Below are positions 54,604 to 64,000 of a DNA stretch of 64,000 bases, piece by piece. This stretch comes from Typha latifolia (lineage: Eukaryota > Streptophyta > Magnoliopsida > Poales > Typhaceae). Position 1 is the first letter of the stretch. Each line of letters starts with the position of its first letter. Made by a program: the position numbers and the translations under genes. The DNA lies in NCBI GenBank assembly GCA_019914945.1, contig CM034101.1, positions 7,451,188-7,515,187 of the forward strand, in the 5' to 3' direction. A model generated the notes under the pieces. It was not told the DNA's origin. It made no database searches and worked only from the letters and a program-made list of their open reading frames with translations.

Positions 54604-55246
54604 TATTTCCTCGGTTGCAATAGGGATGAAATTACGCCCTTTACAGAAGCGAATTGCAACAGGGTTGAAATTACGATTTAGTTTGGATGGTGGTGACGGG
54701 TGGAGTGGATGTTAGGGTTATGGAGGGTAATAGAGATGAAGGTGGATGATTGATGTTGTTTAAGTGATAAATACGAAGGGGAAGAAGTGGTCGAGATCCC
54801 AAAGAAGAGGGAGGACTCGACAGATGAGGGAGATTAGAAGTTACGAGAGACCTTGCCAACAGTAGAAGTGGTAGATTGGTGAAGAGGGAGGAGGGAGATT
54901 AGGGTAGACAGAACAGAGAGAAGATAGGAGGCAAAAAATCAATAATTCAATAGCATAATAAAATTAGCTGCCATTCACACCTTTATGGAGGCTAGCCAAC
55001 AAGCCCTAATAATAATTATTAATTCTAATCCTAGAGGAATCCCGCCGATCTCGTTCAAATGTGTCCGATCACGTTCAAAAGCACAAAAGGCATTCTCTAT
55101 ATGTGCGAACACGATGCAGGAGTTCGAATGTGCCCGATCATGTTCGGACGCACATTTCGCATTCTTTGTATTTGCAAACCTGATGCAGGTGCCCCCAACT
55201 GCGTTCGAACGCGACCTATAGAAAAAGATCCTAACTAAGTGAATCA
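54604..55246 (-). repeat. G2 LTR
   Basis: Minus-strand start TGATTCACTTAGTTAGGATC. It carries only a few TTCGAA-like motifs (55050-55215), far fewer than the G1 LTR. Confidence 0.85.
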
Positions 55247-55289
55247 GCCCACCACGCTTCCCCCACCTTGCCCTCAAGATGAAAAGTCA

Positions 55290-56640
55290 GGGAAACGCTC
55301 TAAAGTATCAGTCTGCAACTCTTATGTCGCCTAATCAGATGGCTTGCCAAGCTAATCAACTAGAATCTCCATCTCCAATCTGGTACCATATCATCGTCAG
55401 CGCCTAACAAGTACACGAACTGGCTCTACAATCTTTATCTCCTCCAATGGCTTCGGTAGAACTGATCCAACAATCTTATGATCTCCAATGTGCTCTCCCA
55501 ACAATGAAACATGGAAGACAGGATACACTCTCAACCTCTCTTGTAGCTCCAAACGATATGCAACCGGACCAATACACTCCAACACCTGAATGCATCCGCG
55601 ATATAGCAGCAAACCGCCTCGATTCTCCAACTCTAGATGGCACTCCGAATCATCCATCACCTCCTGCAACAATCTCAAAATATATGGGTCAGATGTACAT
55701 GCATACCTCAGCTTGTCAAGGAAGGAAAAGGTAGGAGATGAATAGGCTGCAAGCTCCGCGGTATCGGGTTGGCGTGATAGTGCATTCGCCGCTCTATTTT
55801 TCATTCCCTTCTTGTATTGAATTTCATAATCATACCCCAGCAATTTTGTGACCCATCGCTACTGTGCCGGAGTGTGTATGCGCTGTCCCATAAAGTATGG
55901 AAGGCTCCTTTGGTCAGTTCAGATAATGAATCGTCTACTGATCAAATAAGGCTTCCACTTTGTCACCGCATGTAGAATTGCCAACATCTCTCTTTCATAA
56001 GTCAATAATTACTAAGATTTTTACAATAAAGCCTTGTAAAATAGGTAATGGGACATCCTTCTTGCATTAGTACAACTCCTATGCCAACACCTGATGCATC
56101 ACATTCAACAATAAATTCTTTGGTGAAGTTCGGTAGCACTAGAACAGGTGCCGTCGTCATTGCTGTTTTTAATTTTTCAAAGGCTGAAGTGGCTTCATCC
56201 GTCCATCTAAAAGAATTCTTCTTCAGCAAAGAAATGAGAGGATCAGCGATCTTGCCATTACCTGGCGATGAATCAACAATAATAACCAGTCAGCCTCAAA
56301 AATCCTCTCAATCCAGTGGTAGTAGTAGGAATAGGCCAAGCGGTAATATATGCAACCTTTTATGGATCCGCTGCTACACTATTTGCTGAAATGATGTGGC
56401 CTAAATACTCCACCTTTGGTACTCCCCATAGGCACTTGGACTTCTTGATCTTCCATTGGTTTTGCTCCAACAAATTTAGCAGGCCCTCCAATGCCGCCAA
56501 GATAACTTCTTTTTGCACATGAGAATACCGATATGGCCTCACATTCACCGGTGCAGCCCCAAGTATACTCTCTATGGGATGGTCCGCACTCTCCTTGGTG
56601 GCAACTCCTGCGGCTCCTCAAACAGTCATAGCAAAGAAGA
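55290..56640 (-). pseudogene. G2 pol remnant
   Basis: Minus-strand pieces in order are: PGAAPVNVRPYRYSHVQKEVI joined to LLEQNQWKIKKSKCLWGVPKVEYLGHI (catalytic part of reverse transcriptase deleted); FRWTDEATSAFEKLKTAMTTAPVLV and FIVECDASGVGIGVVLMQEG (RNase H); and [45 protein letters not shown] is then joined to LECIGPVAYRLELQ, deleting the whole integrase core. A broken chromodomain follows. Three stop or frame changes are seen besides the deletions. Confidence 0.85.
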
Positions 56641-57206
56641 GGGATGATTAAGAGAAGTTGACGAGGGGAACGAAGTGTTCGAGATCCCAAAGAAGAGGGG
56701 TGGCTCGACAATCGAGGAAAATTAGAAGCGAGGAGAAACTTTGCCAATGGTAGATGTAGAAGGATGGTGAAGAGGAAGGAGGGAGAAATCTAGAGAGAAG
56801 ATAGGAGGTAAGAAATCAATAATCCAATAACATAATGAAGTTGGTTGCCATCCACATATTTATAGAGAATAGCCAACAAGTCCTTAAATAATATGAAACC
56901 CGAATTCTAGAGGATTTTCGTCAATCACGTTAGAACGCGCCCGATCGCGTTCAAACGGCACTCAAAAAGCCCCTTCTCTGGATTTGCGAACGCGACATAG
57001 GCGTTCGAACGCGGGCGTTCACAAGGCATTCGAACGCGAGCGTTCATAAGGTGTTCACAAGGGCGTTCGAACGCGAGCGTTCATAAGGTGTTCACAAGGG
57101 CGTTCGAACGCGACTCCACTGCGGCCTGAACGCGACCTACAGGAATTTTATCTTATTAAAAATAAATACCTAATGCAATAAGAAAAAATCCTAACTAAGT
57201 GTATCC
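56641..57206 (-). repeat. G3: LTR fragment fused to G2 pol
   Basis: Starts (minus) GGATACACTTAGTTAGG, having lost the initial T, and is cut at about 56641 where G2 pol begins. It has a compact cluster of TTCGAACGC motifs at 56930-57130, including repeated GCGTTCGAACGCGAGCGTTC units. Confidence 0.8.
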
Positions 57207-57889
57207 CCTTCACAGATTCGAACTGTAACTAAGATGGAAACATGATATATTGCAGATGATGGTGGTGGTGATGGGTGGTGGTGATGGGTGGAGTGGATGT
57301 TAGGGTTATGAAAGAAATTGGAGATGAGGGTGGATGGTTGATATTATTTAAGGGATAAAGAGAAAGGGGAAGAAGTGATCGAGATCCCTAGGAAGAGGGA
57401 GGACTCAACAGACGAGAGAGATTAGAAGTTAGGAGAAACCTTGCCAACGGTAGAGGTGGTAGATTCGTGAAGAAGGAGAAGGGAGATTGGGGTAGAGAGA
57501 CTAGAGAGAAGATAGAGAGGCAAGAAACTAATATTCCAATAGCATAATAATTTTGGCTGCCATCTACACCTTTATAGAAGCTAGCCAATAAGCCAAAATA
57601 ACAATTATTAACCCTAATTCTAGTGGATTTTCGCCGATCACGTTCGAACACACAAACGACGTTCTCTGTCAATACAAAATTTATGCAGATGTTTGGATGC
57701 GGTGTTCGAACGCACTCCATTACATTTGAACACGCATTTCACATTCTCTATTTTTGCGAACCTGATCTAGGCGTTCGCAAAGACGTTCGAATGCGCACCC
57801 AATTGTGTTCGAACATGACCTACAGAAAGATTATTTTAATGAAAATAAATATCTAATGCAATAAGAAAAGACTCTAACTAAGTGTATCA
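57207..57889 (-). repeat. G4 LTR
   Basis: Minus-strand start TGATACACTTAGTTAGAGTC at 57889. It is cut at its far end near 57207, where it abuts the G3 LTR start. TTCGAA motifs at 57640-57820 are sparse and partly mutated. Confidence 0.8.
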
Positions 57890-59472
57890 GCCCACCACGC
57901 TTCCCCAACCTTGTCCTCAAGGTGTAAAGTCGGGAAAACGCTCCAAGATATCCGTCTCCAATTCCCATGTCACCTCATTGGATGGCTTGTCAAGCCACTT
58001 GACTAGAATCTCTAGCTCTAATCTGGTACTAGGGCATTATCGGCACCTAGCAAGTACACGAACTGGACCTACAATCTCTATCTCCTCTAATGGCTTCAGT
58101 AGAACTGATCCAATGGCATCATGATCTCTAATTTGCTCCCTCAGCAATGAAACATAGAAGATAGGATGCACACTTGACCCTCCGGCAGCTCCAAATGATA
58201 CGCAGCCAAACTGATACACTCTAACACCGGAAATGGACTGAATTAGCGATGCGCTAACTTTTGGTTTTCATCGGACGTAAGATCACCTATAGATATGGTT
58301 GCACTCTCATGAACACCCAACTACCAATGTCGAACTCCTGCTCCCTATGGCTATGATCATAAACTTGCTTAATGCAATTTTGAGCAAGTTTATGATGGGC
58401 ACACAACCTTCTCAATGTGGCATCTCTATCCATCAAAGTTAAGTCCACCTCCGTTCGATCTGCAGATGCCACTCGATCATAAGCGCGTAATGTCAGAGCT
58501 GTGCGCCCATACACCACCTCGAACGGAGTCATGCCAATGCTACTGTGGTAGGCGGTGTTGTAAGACCATTTCGCCCACGGTAAGAACTCCAACCATCGTC
58601 TCGACATCGCTTCAACAAAGCACCTCAAGTACTACTCAATGCCTCGATTAACCACCTTGGTTTGGCCGTCCGTCTATGGATTGTAGGCCGAACTGAGGTT
58701 CATTCGAGTCCCCTATAATCTGAAAAACTCTATCCAAAAGTCGCTCATAAATACACGATCATGATTCGAGACAATCGTGTGTGGCATGCCATGCAACCGA
58801 GCAACATCTCTAACAAAAATTTCAACCACTAACTTGGCTGAAAATGGATGTATCGATGCAGAAAAGTGCACATATTTCCTCAACCTGTCAACCACCACAA
58901 ACATAATGGAATAACCATGTACCAGTGAAAGATCTTCTATGAAATCCATAAAATTTTTTTTCCAAGAACCTGTAGTAATCTGACTAGTTTCAATGTGGTT
59001 GCCTTAGCTCTTTGACAAACTTCGCAAGCACGAACAAAACTCCTCACATCCCGCCTCAATCCTTGCCACGTGCAACTCTGAGATATCCTCCTATAAGTTC
59101 TCAAGACACCCTCATGACCAGCCTCTGGAGTTTGGTGGAAGTGTTCTAATAATTTCTTCCATCATTTGCGGGCACCGGAATGCACCCGCGGTCCAGCAGC
59201 AAACCGCCTCGATTCTCTAACTTTGGATGGCGATCTGGATCATCCAACACATCTTGTAACAATCTCAAAACATCTGGGTTAGATCAACATGCATTCCTCA
59301 GCTCATCAAGAAAAGGAAAAGTAGGAGAAGAATTGGCTGCAAGCTCGGTGGTATCGGGTTGGTGTGATAGTGCATCTGCCGCTCTATTTTTGGTTCCTTT
59401 CTTGTATTGAATTTCATAATCATACATTAGCAATTTTGTGACCCATCTCTGCTGTGCGGGAGTGTGAATCAT
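57890..59472 (-). pseudogene. G4 pol remnant: RNase H tail, integrase, chromodomain region
   Basis: On the minus strand, from 59472: [36 protein letters not shown] (RNase H tail). The integrase zinc finger with HEGVLRTYRRISQSC-type sequence follows (about 59000-59150). The core then has MDFIEDLSLVHGYSIMFVVVDRLRKY and DVARLHGMPHTIVSNHDRVFMSDFW, with the second Asp. RWLEFLPWAKWSYNTAYHSSIGMTPFEVVYGR follows, and GSSVHPIFYVSLLREQIRDHDAIGSVLLKP towards the chromodomain. It is the fullest integrase of the minus-strand copies but has stops at 58710, 58290 and elsewhere. Reverse transcriptase and gag are missing. Confidence 0.85.
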
Positions 59473-60195
59473 ACCAAGCGGAATCGACTCGTAACTCCCA
59501 TTGTCACAGATTTGAACTACTATAGGCCGAAAATATGATATATTGCAGATGATGGTGGTGGTGATGAGTGGAGTAGAAGTTAGGATTATGGATGATAATA
59601 GAGATGAGGGTGGATAGTTGATGTTGTTTAAGTGATAAAAATGAAGGGAAAGAAGTAGTCAAGATCCCAAGAAAAATGGAGGACTCGATAGACGAGGGAG
59701 ATTAGAAGTTAGGAGAGACCTTGCCAACGGTAAAGGTGGTAGGTTGGTAAAGAGGGAGGAGGGAGATTAGGGTAGAGAGGAGATAGGGAGGCAAAAAACT
59801 AATATTTCAATAGCATAATAATTTTGATTACCATCCACACTTTTATAAGGGCTAGCCAACAAGCCAAAATAACAATGATTAACCCTAATTTTAGAAGATT
59901 TCCATCGATCGCGTTCAAACGCGCCCGATCGCGTTCAAACGTGCCCGATCACGTTCGAACACACAAAATGTGTTCTCTATCAATGCGAACGCGATGCAGG
60001 CATTCTAACGCCGCGTTCGAACATGCCCGACCGCGTTGGAACGTGCATTTCCCATTCTCTACTTTTACGAACCTGATGTAGGCGTCCACAAATGCGTTCA
60101 CAAATGCGCCCCCAACCACATTCAAACGTGATCTATAGAAAATTTATTTAATAAATAACTAATGCAATAAGAAAAGACCCTAAATAAATGTATCA
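59473..60195 (-). repeat. G5 LTR
   Basis: Minus-strand start TGATACATTTATTTAGGGTC at 60195. It is cut at 59473 after CCGCTTGGTATGA and fused to the RNase H tail of G4. Motifs near 59905-60130 are mostly decayed (GTTCAAACG forms). Confidence 0.8.
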
Positions 60196-62517
60196 GCCCA
60201 CCATGCTTCCCCCACCTTATCCTCAAGGTGAAAAGTCCGAGAAACACTCCAAAATATCCGTCTCCAACTCCTATGTCGCCTCATTGGATGGCTTGCCAAG
60301 CCACTCGACTAGAATCTCCATCTCTAATTTGGTACCATGATGTCGTCGGCGCCTAACAAGTACACGAACTGGATTTACAATCTCTGTCTCCTCCAATGGC
60401 TCTGGTAGAACTGATCCAACAACCTCATGATCTCCAATCCACTCCCTCAGCAATAAAACATTGAAGACAAGATGTTGTCTCGACCCCTTCGGCAGCTCTA
60501 AACGATATGCAACCGGACCAATACGTGCGCATACTTGGTTGAAAAAAATTTCATCCAAATGATATGTAACCGAGCAACATCTCTAATAAAAATTTCAGCC
60601 ACTGACTTGGCTGAAAATAGATTTGATAATGCCAAAAAGTGCGCATACTTTCTCAACTTGTCAACGACCATAAAAATAAATGAATAACCACATACCAGTG
60701 GAAGACCCTCTATGAAATCTAGAGAAATGTCTTCCCAAACACGGTCCAATATGGGTAAAGGCTAAAGTAATCTGGTTGGACAACACTCCTCACATCCCGC
60801 CTCAATCCTCGCCACGTGCAACTCTGAGATATCCTCCTATAAGTTCTCAAGACACCCTCATGACTAGCCTTGGGAGTTTGGTGGAAGTGCTCCAACAATT
60901 TTTGCCGCAATCTATCATTTACAGGCACCCGAATGCATCTGTGGTCCAGCAGCAAACTGCCTCGATTCTCCAACTCCGGATGGCGCTCCGGATCATCCAT
61001 CACCTCCTGTAACAATCTCAAAACATCTAGGTCAGATGTACATACATACCTCAGCTCATCAAAAAAAGAAAAAGTGGGAGAAGAATAGGTTGCAAGTTCG
61101 GCAATATCGGGTTGGCGTGATAATGCATCCGCCGCTCTATTTTCGGTTCTTTTCTTGTATTGAATTTTATAATCATATCTCAGCAATTTTATGACCCATC
61201 TTTGCTGTGTCAGAGTGTGAATATACTGTCCCATAAAGTATGGAAGGCTCCTTTGATCAGTTTGGATAATGAATCGCCTACCGATCAAATAAGGCCTCCA
61301 CTTTGTCACCACATGCAGAATTGCCAACATCTCTCTCTCTCTCATAAGTCGATAATTGCTGAGATTTTTGTGATAAAGCTTTGCTAAGAAAGTCTAACTA
61401 CCGACACATCACATTCCATAATTAACTCTTTGGTGAAGTCCGGTAGCGTAAGAACAGGAGCTGTTGCCATTGCTGTTTTCAGTTTTTCAAAGATTGTAAA
61501 GGCTTCATTCGCCCATTCAAAAGAGTCCTTTTTAACAAAGATGTGAGAGGAGCAGCGATCTTGCCATACCCGGCGAGGAAGCGGCAATAATATCTGGTTA
61601 GCCCCAATAATTCTCCCAATCCTGTGGTGGTAGTAGGAATAGGCCAAGTAGTCATGCATGCTACCTTTTAAGAATTCGTCGCTATACTTTCCGCTGAGAT
61701 GATGTAGCCTAAATACTCCACTTGTGGTACTCCCCATAGGCACTTAGACTTTTTGATCTTTAGTTGGTTTTACTTTATTATATTCAGCACATCCTCCAAA
61801 TGCCGTCAATGCTCCATTTTAGTCCTACTATACACCAAAATGTTGTCAAAAAATACTAAGACATACCTTCATAGTAGATGCCAAACAATATCATTCACGA
61901 GTCTTGAAAAGTAGCTGGAGCATTGGTGAGACCAAAGGGCATAACTCGGAACTCGTAGTTTCTGTTCGGAGTCCGAAATATAGTTTTGTGCACATCCGCC
62001 AGTTGAACTCTAATTTGATGATACCCAACCCTCAAGTCAAGCTTGCTGAATATGGTCACCTTTTCAAGCTCGTCCAGCAGCTCCTCTATAACTGAAATGT
62101 GATATCGGTCCTTAACAGTAATAGCATTTAGTGCTCGATAGTCGACACAAACACACCATGTCCCGTCCTTCTTTCGCACCAATAGCACGGGCGATAAGTA
62201 AGAGCTATGACTTGGTTGTATGAGGCCTTGCTCCAACATCTCGATTACCATCTTGGAGATAACTTTCTTTTGCATATGTGGGTACCGATATGGCCTTACA
62301 TTCACCGGTGCAGCCCCGGGCACAGTTTCTATGCGATGATCTGCCGTTGGCCTTGGTGGTGGTTTCTCAAACAGTCCAGCAAATTTATCTAATAAATTAG
62401 ACAACTCAATGGTAGTATTAAGACTCATTTGAGGCTTGCCTCCTACTGGTCCTAACTGAAGAAGATAGGCCAAATCACTCGCACATGCCAACCACACCAT
62501 TGGCTGCATCGCCAAAT
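60196..62517 (-). pseudogene. G5 pol remnant: reverse transcriptase to chromodomain
   Basis: On the minus strand, from 62515: ASDLAYLLQLGPVGGKPQM, PVNVRPYRYPHMQKKVISKM, VRKKDGTWCVCVDYRALNAITVKDRY and [24 protein letters not shown]. The catalytic motif then reads VFFDNILVYSR, so the second Asp of FxDD is Asn. RNase H (FTKELIMECD, then REREMLAILHVVTKWRPYLIGRRFI) and an integrase zinc finger (HEGVLRTYRRISQSC) follow. The integrase core is mostly deleted: DVARLHIIWMKFF joins early to IGPVAYRLELP. The chromodomain ends EMEILVEWLGKPSNEAT. Confidence 0.85.
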
Positions 62518-62915
62518 CACTCTCCTAACTTCTAATCTCCCTCGTCTATCGAGTCACCCCTCTTCTTTGGGATCTCGACCACTTTTTTTCCTTCGTCTAT
62601 ATCCCTTAATAACATTCACTATCTAGCTTCATCTTCATAATCATCCATAACCCTAACATCTACTCCACTTGTCACCACCACCATCACCCACATTATTTCG
62701 TGTTTTCATCCCAGTTGCCGTTCGAATCTGCGAAGGGCATAAATATGAAAATTGTAGAACAGGGAGTTACGAATCTAATCCGCTTAGTTTCATAATTTTT
62801 TGACTACAGGTATTTGACGAATATTTTCCTACGATTGCGCGGACTGATTCGTATAATAAATCCAGATCTTGAAGGAATTGTTTCGTAGCTGACCTTTTGG
62901 TACAAGAACCCATGA
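62518..62915 (+). repeat. G6 LTR, 3' part
   Basis: Matches 50069-50442 of G1 in sequence order and is followed by the primer site TGGTATTAGAGC at 62919-62930, one base from the standard form. Confidence 0.85.
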
Positions 62916-62954
62916 ATTTGGTATTAGAGCCAAGCTAACCTCAGACCTCTATTA

Positions 62955-63411
62955 ATGGTGGAAACAAGGAAGATGACATCAACAAGGAGACCAATGTAGA
63001 GCACACTGACAAGGGAAGACTCAACCCACGACAATCCTAACCGTGAGGCCAATTTCTTTGGAGCGGCCACGGTAGGAGCGAGTCAACCAACGTCAATGGG
63101 TGTGAATATGGGTTTGGCGGATGAACTTAGGGGCATGTTCTAAATATTGCTGCATAGAGTTGACGCAATTCAAAAGGATCACAATAATTTAAAGAAATAT
63201 ATCATGAACCGATCGGCTTCGTCATCTCCTCGACGACGATCGGTGCCTCAAGAAGGACCAGCGATGGAACCTCATCGATCTGATACTCTACAGGTCCAGG
63301 TGCAACATGTGAGTGTCAATGATCCCATCTTACCCATGCCTACAAATCATCCCTCACCTCCTTTACAAAACTGAAGACCGGTGGTGGTGGAACCCGAAAG
63401 GCGTGCGTCAC
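62955..63411 (+). pseudogene. G6 gag N-terminal fragment
   Basis: Starts MVETRKMTSTRRPM, as in G1, followed by a stop at 62997. ANFFGAATVGASQPTSMG, and from 63147 LHRVDAIQKDHNNLKKYIM and Pro/Ser-rich sequence, lead to NHPSPPLQN. The capsid core is missing: at about 63412 it jumps to RNase H. Confidence 0.7.
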
Positions 63412-64000
63412 TGGTGCAACCAGACTTCACCAAAGATTTCATTGTGGAATGTGATGCGTTAGGTATTGGCATAGGAGCTGTACTAATACAAGGAGGACAT
63501 CCCATAGCCTTTCTTAGTAAAGCTTTATCACAAAAATCTCAGCAATTATCCACTTATGAGAGAGAGGTTGGCAATTCTGCATGCGGTGATAGAGTGGAGG
63601 CCTTATTTGATTGGTAGACGATTCATTATCCGAACCGATCAAATAAGCCTTCCATACTTTATGGGATAGCGTATAAACACTCCGGCATAGCAAAGATGGG
63701 TCACAAAATTGCTGGGATATGATTATGAAATTCAATACAAGAAGAGAACAGAAAATAGAGCGGCGGATGCACTATCGCGCTAACCCGATACAGCCGAGCT
63801 TGAAGCCTATTCTTCTTCTACCTTTCCCTTACAGGAGGTGATGGATGATCCAGAGCGCCATCCAGAGTTGGAGAATTGAGGCGGTTTGTTGCTGGACCGC
63901 GGATGCATTCGGGTGCCCACAAATGATGGATTGTGGTAGAACTTATTGGAGCACTTCCACCAAACTCTAGAGGCTAGTCATGAGGATGTCTTGATGACTT
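63412..64000 (+). pseudogene. G6 RNase H and integrase zinc finger, incomplete at window edge
   Basis: QPDFTKDFIVECDALGIGIGAVLIQGGHPIAFLSKALSQ is followed by a frameshift, RRFIIRTDQISLPYFMG-stop, [28 protein letters not shown] and, after a small deletion, LQEVMDDPERHPELEN. The integrase zinc-binding part LLEHFHQTLEASHEDVLMT begins before the window ends. Confidence 0.85.

Larger units (their letters stand above)
54604..56640 (-). mobile_element. G2: truncated G-family gypsy copy, minus strand
   Basis: Minus-strand reading: pol from about 56640 down to 55290, polypurine tract (55247-55270) and LTR (55246-54604). There is no gag, protease or primer site. Two internal deletions shorten pol. The LTR's far end is cut at the inverted junction with G1. 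Confidence 0.85.
62518..64000 (+). mobile_element. G6: G-family gypsy copy on the plus strand, running out of the window
   Basis: The second half of an LTR (62518-62915) begins CTCTCCTAACTTCTAATC, then a primer site, gag start, a deletion, and RNase H to integrase. Its left side meets the reverse strand of G5 pol, giving an inverted junction. The LTR part it contains is complementary to the 49-base stub at 54555-54603, so both could derive from one plus-strand LTR split by the minus-strand block. Confidence 0.8.

Overview
This is a window of flowering-plant nuclear DNA. It holds the 5' part of one host gene and a dense nest of transposable elements. Plant origin is shown by Sirevirus-type Ty1/copia elements with a long gag and an env-like region, chromodomain Ty3/gypsy elements, hAT elements, tRNA-Met-type primer sites (TGGTATCAGAGC) and a plant-type aldose 1-epimerase. 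The sequence does not let me say monocot or eudicot, or which species. No rRNA, tRNA or CRISPR was seen.

Host gene (minus strand): three phase-compatible exons (21472-21355, 21250-21201, 558-432) spell the first 98 residues of aldose 1-epimerase (galactose mutarotase). Exons 2 and 3 lie about 20.6 kb apart. Intron 2 is therefore a transposon trap. It holds a small gypsy element with perfect AAGAT target duplication (1742-4933), a degenerate Ac-like element (ends at 5064 and 11084), an internally deleted hAT element with 8-bp duplication (8518-10510), a copia element (11279-20943) and, inside that, a gypsy derivative with GGTGG duplication (12893-16688). The remaining exons lie left of the window.

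Nest upstream of the gene (23651-54603): a chromodomain gypsy element (G1) has a Sirevirus (S1, 24332-50068, perfect GCAAG duplication) in its 5' LTR. S1 in turn contains a second Sirevirus (S2, 26292-31433), a Tekay/Del-like gypsy element (31434-39831) and a third Sirevirus (SB, 40965-46498). S2 has lost its 3' end and the Tekay element its 5' end in what looks like one deletion. S1 keeps an env-like region preceded by a TATA box and a possible 5'-UTR intron.

Right end (54604-64000): truncated relatives of G1. Three pol-LTR units run on the minus strand as a chain (G2-G5), flanked at 54603/54604 and about 62518 by inverted junctions, then a plus-strand fragment (G6) leaves the window.

The most unusual signal is a short palindromic motif with core TTCGAA (full form GCGTTCGAACGC). 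It forms dense arrays in the LTRs of both the copia Sireviruses and the unrelated gypsy G family, and recurs upstream of the S1 env-like region. All retroelement coding regions are broken by stops, frameshifts or deletions; none looks autonomous.
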